Source: a virus
DNA length: 42,948 bases
Strand: one strand, 5' to 3'
IMG/VR virus record: IMGVR_UViG_3300042868_007803
Coordinates: 1-42,948 of that record
Under the pieces are notes generated by a model. The model was given only the letters and a program-made list of their open reading frames with translations. It was not told the origin of the DNA and did no database searches. The translations under genes were made by a program, and so were the position numbers. Below are positions 28,923 to 35,679 of the stretch, in pieces. Position 1 is the stretch's first letter; each line of letters begins with the position of its first letter.

Positions 28923-29803
28923 ACGATTAAAATTTCGTGTGAATCTTTAGTTGATTTACCACCATTTTGTAATCTATTTTTACCTATACGTTTTTCTCCG
29001 TTACCCATTGAGTATGCCCATTCTGGATAATAAAAATCAAAACCTTTATACAATTCCCTAATTGTTTCACAATTATTATATGAAAGGACAAAATCCCCTT
29101 CATGTTCTAATAATAAATCTCTTAATAATTCGTGATTAAAACCTGAATGATGGACATCAATTTCTTTTCTTGGGTACATTCCTTTGTGCATTTTATTATC
29201 GGAATCTTTTTCTAATAAATATGGTGGATCTAAATATAAGAAATCATTTTTATGTTGTGGTATAGATAACTCAAAAGGTAATAATTTAACATCTAAGTTA
29301 GGACATTTAAAATTATTAACATTATTAATCATTCCTTCCCATTTTTTAGGATCTAAATACACACTACTTCCCCATCCTAAAAATGATGGTCCATAAGAAC
29401 AATTATGACTAAAATAATAGTATGTTGCTAATGTTAAATCATCTAAAGAAATTACATTATCTCTTTTATAGTGATCCGTACTCCAATTTTTTAAAAGTTC
29501 TTGGGTGTTTGTTGTTCTAAATAGTAATTCTTTTATTTTATCATACTCACCCATCGTAGGTTCAATTTTTTTCATCTCATCTGATAAACCTTTTGGGTTG
29601 GATAAAAGAGTTTGCCAAAAATTAACTAATTGATCGAAAATATCATAACCAATAACTGTCTTATTTAAATTACCCGCCCAATGAACTTCTAATGAACCAC
29701 CACCAATAAAGGGTGATACTATTTTATCATAATCCGTAATAAATGGTGTAATATGTTTAATTGCTCTGGATTTACCACCAGCGTATCTAATAATTGTTTT
29801 CAT
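28907..29803 (-). CDS. dam: Dam-family DNA adenine methyltransferase
   Basis: A 298-residue protein. It begins with I-R-Y-A-G-G-K-S-R-A, the Dam N-terminal SAM motif (Y-x-G-G-K), continues with V-S-P-F-I-G-G-G-S-L-E (F-x-G-x-G motif) and has the catalytic L-Y-L-D-P-P-Y. Length and motif order fit the D12 class of orphan phage Dam enzymes. Likely role is protection of phage DNA from host restriction. It is on the opposite strand to its neighbours, a sign of independent acquisition. Confidence 0.92.
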   Translation of the reverse strand: MKTIIRYAGGKSRAIKHITPFITDYDKIVSPFIGGGSLEVHWAGNLNKTVIGYDIFDQLVNFWQTLLSNPKGLSDEMKKIEPTMGEYDKIKELLFRTTNTQELLKNWSTDHYKRDNVISLDDLTLATYYYFSHNCSYGPSFLGWGSSVYLDPKKWEGMINNVNNFKCPNLDVKLLPFELSIPQHKNDFLYLDPPYLLEKDSDNKMHKGMYPRKEIDVHHSGFNHELLRDLLLEHEGDFVLSYNNCETIRELYKGFDFYYPEWAYSMGNGEKRIGKNRLQNGGKSTKDSHEILIVKKGV

Positions 29804-29849
29804 ATTAAAAATATATGGTTTGGTGATATAAAAACATAGATATAATTAA

Positions 29850-29856
29850 TATTTAT
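29850..29856 (+). promoter_or_regulatory. TATTTAT motif
   Basis: Recurring motif 30 nt upstream of the glycosyltransferase start. Confidence 0.35.
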
Positions 29857-29886
29857 TTTTACTAACCTTATACTTATATATGTGGT

Positions 29887-31089
29887 ATGAGTAAAATTAA
29901 AATGTTGGTTACAACAATTGATGGGGCAGGTGTAGGTGCTTACAGAATGAGATGGCCTCACATCCATCTACAAGAAATGTTTCAGAATGATATCCATATA
30001 GATATTATTGATATATCTGACTTTACAGATATTACAAAGTATAAAGATTATAATATTATATTCTGCCATAGAAGTTTAACACCCGATATTGGAGAGACTC
30101 CTGAAATATATAAAAGATTAAAACAACAAAACCCAAACCAAATTATTATTGGTGATATTGACGATCATTGGTTGGTTGATCCATCACACGGATTATATCA
30201 AATCATCAAGTTTCAACAAATAGATAAAAAAATAGTTGAGAACTTAAAGATATTTGATTATGTTACAACAACGAATGAATATTTCGCTTCTAAGATAAGA
30301 CAATATAATAAGAATGTGGTAATATTCCCTAACGCTATTAATCCAAGAGATAGACAATTCATTCCAAATAGAGAATCGAATGATAGGATTGGTGTGGGAT
30401 ATTTAGGTGGCTCATCACATTTAAAAGATTTACAATTATTACACGGTGTAACTAATGTTTTATCAGGTGATAAATCTATTATGGATAAGACACAATTAGT
30501 ATTATGTGGTTTTGATTTAAGGGGAACAAAAACAACGATAAATGCTCAAACAGGTGAGCAAATGCAAGAACCAATTAAACCACACGAAACTGTATGGTAT
30601 GATTACGAAAAAATTGTAACGGATAATTATAATATTATTTCACCACAATATAAAAACTATTTAGATAGATTTACTCAAGGGTCGTTTGATGATAAGAATG
30701 AACCGTATAGAAGAAGATGGACATTACCAATCAACAAATATGCTACAAACTATAACTACTTTGATATATCATTGGCTCCATTAGTAGAAACTGAGTTTAA
30801 TAGGGTTAAATCGTCATTGAAGGTAATGGAAGCAGGTTTCCATAAGAAAGCTTTAATTGCGTCACATATTGAACCATATTCAGAAGATATTATTGATGGT
30901 AAGAATGGGTTTTTAATTGAACAAAAAAGAAGTCATAAAGATTGGCATAAAACAATTAAGAAATTAATTAATAACCCAGAACAAATAAAAGATATGGGTG
31001 AAGCGTTATATGAAACTGTAAAAGAAAAATATAACTTAGATTTTGTATCAAAAAATAGAATGGAGTTTTATAGGTCGGTAATAAAATGA
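29887..31089 (+). CDS. Glycosyltransferase, GT-B type
   Basis: A 400-residue protein. The N-terminal domain opens with a strand and Gly loop (T-T-I-D-G-A-G-V-G-A-Y-R-M-R-W-P) and has D-I-D-D-H-W; the C-terminal domain has V-G-Y-L-G-G-S-S-H, then L-A-P-L and E-T-E-F-N-R-V-K-S-S-L-K-V-M-E-A-G, the acidic E-x7-E-type nucleotide-sugar site of GT4-like enzymes. It may decorate phage DNA or virion proteins; no hydroxymethyl-nucleotide synthase is seen in the window. It overlaps the following small gene by 4 nt. Confidence 0.78.
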   Translation: MSKIKMLVTTIDGAGVGAYRMRWPHIHLQEMFQNDIHIDIIDISDFTDITKYKDYNIIFCHRSLTPDIGETPEIYKRLKQQNPNQIIIGDIDDHWLVDPSHGLYQIIKFQQIDKKIVENLKIFDYVTTTNEYFASKIRQYNKNVVIFPNAINPRDRQFIPNRESNDRIGVGYLGGSSHLKDLQLLHGVTNVLSGDKSIMDKTQLVLCGFDLRGTKTTINAQTGEQMQEPIKPHETVWYDYEKIVTDNYNIISPQYKNYLDRFTQGSFDDKNEPYRRRWTLPINKYATNYNYFDISLAPLVETEFNRVKSSLKVMEAGFHKKALIASHIEPYSEDIIDGKNGFLIEQKRSHKDWHKTIKKLINNPEQIKDMGEALYETVKEKYNLDFVSKNRMEFYRSVIK

Positions 31090-31325
31090 GAACTATAAAA
31101 AAATATGTTGAGGATAATAAGAATAAGTTTAATGTTACATCTGTAAATGTTAATGTTGGTACTCGACCAATTAGAGCGATTTGGACTCGTGAAATGGTTC
31201 AAGATATTTCTGCGTTTCATAATATAGACGCTGAGGTTGAATTAACAAGGTTGTTAAATGAAGAATTAAGTAGAAATATTAATGATAATATTATTAGAAA
31301 TCTATTAAATAATGATTTACACTAA
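31086..31325 (+). CDS. Mini-protein containing a gp23 capsid-like helix segment
   Basis: A 79-residue protein. After a basic start (M-R-T-I-K-K-Y-V-E) it carries R-A-I-W-T-R-E-M-V-Q-D-I-S-A-F-H and D-A-E-V-E-L-T-R-L-L-N-E-E-L. This aligns without gaps to the T4 gp23 stretch K-A-A-Y-S-I-E-L-A-Q-D-L-R-A-V-H-G-M-D-A-D-A-E-L (recalled from memory). A complete capsid protein is ~500 residues, so this is a fragment with an added N-terminus. It is in-frame, tightly packed between neighbours and shares its start with the next gene, which argues against random decay. Confidence 0.65.
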   Translation: MRTIKKYVEDNKNKFNVTSVNVNVGTRPIRAIWTREMVQDISAFHNIDAEVELTRLLNEELSRNINDNIIRNLLNNDLH

Positions 31326-31570
31326 TGAGAACAATAAAACAATATAATGAAAAACGAAAGTTAATTAATAAATTAATTAAAACATGGGAACCTGTATTAA
31401 GAAATGCTGGCGTATTAAATGATGGTTTAGTATATGCTCCATATATACCGGTTCAATTAGAACCGGTGATGTTTGATGATCAATTAGTTGGTATTAGTAG
31501 TAGATATACATCCGTTCAGGTAAATCCTAATTATTATGGTGTTGTTAATGTACCGGATGTAAATGAATAA
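31325..31570 (+). CDS. Mini-protein resembling both ends of gp23 capsid protein
   Basis: An 81-residue protein. Residues ~12-30 (L-I-N-K-L-I-K-T-W-E-P-V-L-R-N-A-G-V) resemble the T4 gp23 N-terminus (L-L-N-K-W-K-P-L-L-E-G-E-G-L). The following part, D-G-L-V-Y-A-P-Y-I-P-V and then R-Y with V-N-P-N, resembles its C-terminal part (A-G-I-Y-Y-A-P-Y-V-A-L, then R-Y-G-I-G-I-N-P). The intervening ~400 residues are absent. The start overlaps the previous stop by 1 nt and the leader M-R-T-I-K-[KQ]-Y is the same. Function unknown. Confidence 0.6.
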   Translation: MRTIKQYNEKRKLINKLIKTWEPVLRNAGVLNDGLVYAPYIPVQLEPVMFDDQLVGISSRYTSVQVNPNYYGVVNVPDVNE

Positions 31571-31576
31571 GTTAAT

Positions 31577-31849
31577 ATGAGAAGTTTAAAAAATTTAATA
31601 AACAGAAAAAAACCTTTAATTGATATAAATACAGGTGTAATTGATTTACACTATAATACCAACCTAACTATTGATGATTATATAGTTAATGGTGGTAATA
31701 ATGGTAGGATTTATAATCAAATAAATTATGATAATACCACCACACTAATAGGTAATGGTATTGTTCTTAGTAATTTACCTACCAGTCCAATAGGATTAAC
31801 AGAGGGTAGTGTGTGGAGAGATGGTGAAGGTATTTTAAGAATTGTTTGA
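31577..31849 (+). CDS. Mini-protein with virion 'PTSP-GL-G-W' tail
   Basis: A 90-residue protein with M-R-S-L-K-N-L at the start and L-P-T-S-P-I-G-L-T-E-G-S-V-W-R-D-G near the end. The latter pattern (L-P-T-S-P-x-G-L-x-x-G-x-x-W-x-D-x-G-x-L) is common at the ends of phage virion and fibre proteins. Third in a row of short genes that carry pieces of structural proteins. It begins 6 nt after the previous gene. Confidence 0.6.
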   Translation: MRSLKNLINRKKPLIDINTGVIDLHYNTNLTIDDYIVNGGNNGRIYNQINYDNTTTLIGNGIVLSNLPTSPIGLTEGSVWRDGEGILRIV

Positions 31850-31880
31850 TTTTATAGACATTTTTTACTACTATTAAGTA

Positions 31881-32897
31881 ATGACAAAAACATTAGTGGT
31901 AGATGGTAATTATCTATTAAAAAGGGGAACTAAAGGTGCTAAAAATATTATCTTTAATGAAGATAAGATAGGTGGGTTATATCAGTTTATCATCACAATA
32001 AAGATGATGATAAATAAGATATACCCTGATAAAGTAATTGTATTTTGGGATGGACCCAACTCCAAAGATTATAGAAGGACATTTTACCCTGAATACAAAA
32101 TACAACGAGAAGAGATAAACAATAAAATTGATAAAGACTATCAATTTAACATTCAAAAAATTAAATCCCAATATTATTGTGAAGAATTATATTTAAGACA
32201 ATTTGAAGATGAAGGGTCTGAGGCTGATGATAGTATTGCGTATTATTGTTTAAATACTCCAAATGAGTATAAATATGTATATACAAATGACAGGGATATA
32301 TTACAAACAATTAGTGAGAATACTGAAGTTTATTTAGCGGATAAAAGAGATTTCGTAAATAAAAAAAATTGGAGTAAGTATTTAGATTATCACTATAAAA
32401 ATATATGTTTAGTAAAAGTTTTAACAGGTTGTAATTCGGATAACATAGCAGGTGTTTATGGTATGGGTGAAGCAACATTGTTTAAGTTATTTCCAGAGTT
32501 AGTAAAAGAAGAAAAAACATTAGAATGGGTATTTGAAAAAGCAAAACAATTATTACCTGAATCGAGAGGTAGGGATGCGTCAGTATTAAGAAATCTCATT
32601 AACGGAAAATCAAAACATGGTGTGATGGGTGAAAACCTATATATAACAAATCAAAAGATTATTGATTTAAGCCAACCTTTGCTAACTGATAACGTAAAAG
32701 AACGGATTGATGATGAATTAATAAATGGTGTTTTAAATCCTGATGGTAGGGATTATAAAGTATTAATGAAACAGATGATAAATGATGGTATCTATTCATA
32801 TATGCCTAAATCAGATTCTGGATTTATTGATTTTTTTAAACCATTTTACATAATCATGGAAAAAGAAAAGAAATTATATAAAAAAGCAATATTATGA
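31881..32897 (+). CDS. Flap/5'-3' exonuclease (T4 RNase H-like)
   Basis: A 338-residue nuclease. The N-terminal strand V-V-D-G-N-Y-L-L carries the first metal Asp; V-F-W-D-G-P-N-S-K-D-Y-R-R-T-F-Y-P-E-Y-K contains the 'R-R-x-x-x-P-x-Y-K' signature; D-E-G-S-E-A-D-D-S-I-A and V-Y-T-N-D-R-D give further acidic metal ligands; G-C-N-S-D-N-I-A-G-V-Y-G-M-G is the helix-hairpin-helix. This is the FEN/PolI 5' nuclease family, which removes RNA primers from lagging strands. It starts the DNA metabolism cassette. Confidence 0.9.
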   Translation: MTKTLVVDGNYLLKRGTKGAKNIIFNEDKIGGLYQFIITIKMMINKIYPDKVIVFWDGPNSKDYRRTFYPEYKIQREEINNKIDKDYQFNIQKIKSQYYCEELYLRQFEDEGSEADDSIAYYCLNTPNEYKYVYTNDRDILQTISENTEVYLADKRDFVNKKNWSKYLDYHYKNICLVKVLTGCNSDNIAGVYGMGEATLFKLFPELVKEEKTLEWVFEKAKQLLPESRGRDASVLRNLINGKSKHGVMGENLYITNQKIIDLSQPLLTDNVKERIDDELINGVLNPDGRDYKVLMKQMINDGIYSYMPKSDSGFIDFFKPFYIIMEKEKKLYKKAIL

Positions 32898-33190
32898 GTA
32901 AAGAAACAATTAATTTAAATCCGGACGAACTAAAGGATTTATGGAATGGTGTATATTTTAAAGGTAATACATATGAATTAAAAGGTGAGTTATACGAACA
33001 AGTTGATGTTATAGACAAATCCAAATATTCGGATGGACCATCTTGGGATTATATAATTCAGAGAAAATCAGATGGTAAATATTTTAAACTTAATGTATGG
33101 GACGCTGGTGAATATAACGGTTATCTTTTTGAAGATGGGTGTATTGAAGAAGTAACACAACATAAAAAAACAATTAATACGTATAAATAA
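32894..33190 (+). CDS. Small protein of unknown function in replication operon
   Basis: A 98-residue acidic protein with aromatic motifs W-D-Y-I-I-Q-R-K, K-Y-F-K-L-N-V-W-D and Y-L-F-E-D-G. Not recognised. It overlaps the flap nuclease gene by 4 nt and the dUTPase gene by 1 nt, so it is translated together with both. Confidence 0.7.
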   Translation: MSKETINLNPDELKDLWNGVYFKGNTYELKGELYEQVDVIDKSKYSDGPSWDYIIQRKSDGKYFKLNVWDAGEYNGYLFEDGCIEEVTQHKKTINTYK

Positions 33191-33612
33191 TGAAAGTAAG
33201 ATTTAAAAAATTAAGTGAAAAGGCGGTAACACCGAAGTATGCAAAACCTGGTGATGCTGGTATGGATATGGTGGCGACATCATTAGTAAAAAATGAGGTA
33301 TTTTATGAGTATGGAACAGACATTGCTGTTGAAATACCTGAAGGTTATGTTGGATTAGTATTTCCGAGATCATCAATTAGTAAAACAAAACAAATATTAG
33401 CGAATCACGTTGGGGTTGTAGATTCAGGTTATAGGGGTGAAATCAAGTTTAGATTTAAGAAATTGGATTGGGATAATGGTGAAGTATATGAAATTGGTGA
33501 TAAGATTGGACAATTATTAGTTATACCTTACCCAACTATTGAATTAGAAGAGGTGAGTGAGTTAAGTGAAACTCAAAGAGGAAGTGACGCATTTGGATCG
33601 AGTGGAAAGTAA
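33190..33612 (+). CDS. dut: dUTPase (dUTP diphosphatase)
   Basis: A 140-residue trimeric-type dUTPase that converts dUTP to dUMP. Motif 1 is G-D-A-G-M-D; motif 2 F-P-R-S-S-I-S; motif 3 G-V-V-D-S-G-Y-R-G-E with the catalytic Asp; motif 4 I-G-Q-L-L-V; motif 5 R-G-S-D-A-F-G-S-S-G, the C-terminal P-loop-like arm. All five motifs are intact and the length is normal. Confidence 0.97.
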   Translation: MKVRFKKLSEKAVTPKYAKPGDAGMDMVATSLVKNEVFYEYGTDIAVEIPEGYVGLVFPRSSISKTKQILANHVGVVDSGYRGEIKFRFKKLDWDNGEVYEIGDKIGQLLVIPYPTIELEEVSELSETQRGSDAFGSSGK

Positions 33613-33643
33613 AACAAGTTTAACAATTAAATATAAATAAAAA

Positions 33644-34129
33644 ATGAGTATCGGAAACGAAAAATTCAAGACACGATTTGAGTTCGTGTTAAAATTGAAC
33701 AAAGACATTATTGTTCAAAGATTCTTTAACGTAAGAAAGTTTAATGAAGGTGCTACAAGAAGTTTGTTTATGAGAGACACAACTAACGAAGTAGTAAATA
33801 TCGTTAAAAAGGGTATTATGAAGAAGAGTGTGGATCACCTTTGGAATAATTATGACCCATATGGGTTTTATTATGACGATGATGGTGAAATCGTAATTAA
33901 GGATATACCAAAGTATAATCTTAATGACATTAAAGACAACTTTACCTTTACAGTAAAGGTAGATGGGAGACCTGTATCGGAAACTATGTTTTCTGGGTAT
34001 GGATTATGTATCCCAGTTTTCTTTGAAAGTGGTCAAAGAATTAGATACATTGTAGATATTAAAGATTCTATTTCCACAATAATTTCAAAGCTACAAAACG
34101 CTTTACAATACACAGAAGAGGAAGAATAA
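33644..34129 (+). CDS. Conserved replication-cluster protein, unknown function
   Basis: A 161-residue protein starting M-S-I-G-N-E-K-F-K-T-R-F-E-F-V-L-K-L-N. It has L-F-M-R-D, Y-D-P-Y-G-F and F-S-G-Y-G-L motifs and an acidic end (T-E-E-E-E). No family is recognised. It lies 1 nt upstream of the DnaB-like helicase gene, the position of a helicase loader or accessory factor in other phages, but this is only positional. Confidence 0.7.
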   Translation: MSIGNEKFKTRFEFVLKLNKDIIVQRFFNVRKFNEGATRSLFMRDTTNEVVNIVKKGIMKKSVDHLWNNYDPYGFYYDDDGEIVIKDIPKYNLNDIKDNFTFTVKVDGRPVSETMFSGYGLCIPVFFESGQRIRYIVDIKDSISTIISKLQNALQYTEEEE

Positions 34130-34130
34130 T

Positions 34131-35519
34131 ATGGGTGATAAAGAAAATTTTGGGTATTTAGGTGATAGCTTTCAATCTAAAGTTATGGCTCAGATTTTTA
34201 CTGACAGAACTTTTGGAGAGAACTACATTAATATAATCGATCCAAAATATTTTGATAATCAATATTTTAGGGTTATCACTCAATATGTTAAGGAGTATTA
34301 TGTTAAGTATGATGCTATCCCTACAATGGATGCTATTGAAAATATCATCAATTCAGAGGCATCGTCAGAAGTTACAAGAAGAGTTCTTGTTGATGAACTT
34401 GAGGGTATTAAATCAGCTGAATTAGCTGATAGTAGTTTTATTCAACACAAAGTAATTAATTTCTGTAAGCAACAAGAATTAAAGAAAGCGATTCAGAAGG
34501 TTCAAAAGATACTTGAAAAAGGGGATTTTGAGTCATATGATAAGTGTGAAGATATTATTAAAAAAGCAATCAACATATCGGAAGATAAAGATAATGGTGA
34601 AGATGCTTTAGATAATATAGAAAATGTGTTAGATAATGATGAAAGAAAACCATTACCATTTGGTATAGGTGGTTTTGATAGATCTACTGGTGGTGGATTA
34701 GGTTCAGGTGAAGTAAGTTTAGGTATTGCACCATTAGGAACAGGTAAATCTACTTGTGCTACTAAGATAGCGAATACAAACTATAATTTAGGTAAGACAG
34801 TATTACATATTTTCTTTGAAGATAAGGTTAGAGATATTAAACGTAAACATTACGCTTGTTGGACAGGTATTCCAATCAATGACTTAAAAGAGAATAAATC
34901 AGCTGTTATTGAGATAATTGAAGGTATTAAAGGTAAAGGTAAACTTGTATTAAAGAAGTTCCCATCATACGGAACAACTTTTGAGAAAATCCGTAATTGG
35001 GTTAAAAAACAAAGACAGAACAATATTATACCTGATATGATTGTTGTGGATTACTTAGATTGTATTCAATTATCAGAGGAAAGTTGGAACGCTGAAGGTG
35101 TATTAGTAAGACAATTTGAAACATTAGCTGAAGAACTTAAAATACCAATTCACTTATTCACTCAAGGTGGTAGACAATCAATCGGACAAGAAATTGTTAC
35201 ATCCGATATGGGTGGTGGTTCAATTAAGAAATCACAATTCGCTCACTTCTTATATTCTATTGGTAGAACGATGGAACAACAAGAAAGTGGTAGGGCTAAT
35301 TTGTCAATCTTAAAAAATAGGTTTGGACAAGCTGGGGTTGTATTTGAGAATGTATTATTTGATAATGGATCGGTTCAAATCGACACGGATAACGCCTCAG
35401 AAGAATTAACTTTTTTGGGTGTTGAAAACAAAAAAGAAGAAAAGAAAAGAAATAGAATTAACGACATTCTACAAAAAAAGCATAAAGAAAAAGTTACAGA
35501 TGACGAAGAGGCTCTGTAA
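34131..35519 (+). CDS. Replicative DNA helicase, DnaB-like
   Basis: A 462-residue helicase. The N-terminal ~150 residues are the helical interaction domain. The RecA-like core has Walker A A-P-L-G-T-G-K-S-T near residue 200, Walker B M-I-V-V-D-Y-L-D, the Q-containing H3-like F-T-Q-G-G-R-Q and a C-terminal arginine-bearing segment N-R-F-G-Q. Equivalent to T4 gp41: it unwinds DNA at the fork and cooperates with the primase encoded at 12 kb. The C-terminal tail is rich in K and E. Confidence 0.92.
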   Translation: MGDKENFGYLGDSFQSKVMAQIFTDRTFGENYINIIDPKYFDNQYFRVITQYVKEYYVKYDAIPTMDAIENIINSEASSEVTRRVLVDELEGIKSAELADSSFIQHKVINFCKQQELKKAIQKVQKILEKGDFESYDKCEDIIKKAINISEDKDNGEDALDNIENVLDNDERKPLPFGIGGFDRSTGGGLGSGEVSLGIAPLGTGKSTCATKIANTNYNLGKTVLHIFFEDKVRDIKRKHYACWTGIPINDLKENKSAVIEIIEGIKGKGKLVLKKFPSYGTTFEKIRNWVKKQRQNNIIPDMIVVDYLDCIQLSEESWNAEGVLVRQFETLAEELKIPIHLFTQGGRQSIGQEIVTSDMGGGSIKKSQFAHFLYSIGRTMEQQESGRANLSILKNRFGQAGVVFENVLFDNGSVQIDTDNASEELTFLGVENKKEEKKRNRINDILQKKHKEKVTDDEEAL

Positions 35520-35533
35520 GGAAAAAAACATTT

Positions 35534-35610
35534 TCCCCCAATTATATATAACTTCCTAATATTGATTTTATTAGGTTTTAAATAAAAAATAATTGGGGGA
35601 TTTTTTATTT
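35534..35610 (+). terminator. Branched terminator after helicase gene
   Basis: Long-range stem TCCCCCAATTAT / ATAATTGGGGGA (12 bp) enclosing a second hairpin CCTAAT/ATTAGG, followed by TTTTTTATTTT. It separates the helicase operon from the reductase gene. Confidence 0.85.
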
Positions 35611-35638
35611 TCCACTATATTTTTTCTAAAAAATGATG

Positions 35639-35646
35639 TATTTATA
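35639..35646 (+). promoter_or_regulatory. TATTTATA motif
   Basis: Recurring motif 33 nt before the reductase start; no host-type promoter is visible here. Confidence 0.4.
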
Positions 35647-35679
35647 GAGACAATAAAATAAAAAAAAGAGATATAAAAA

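Noticed and set aside
31086-31570. Frameshifted or broken full-length capsid gene
   Set aside because: Together they span under 500 nt, each has its own start with the same leader, and the order of capsid segments (middle, then N- plus C-terminal) is not that of an interrupted gp23 gene.
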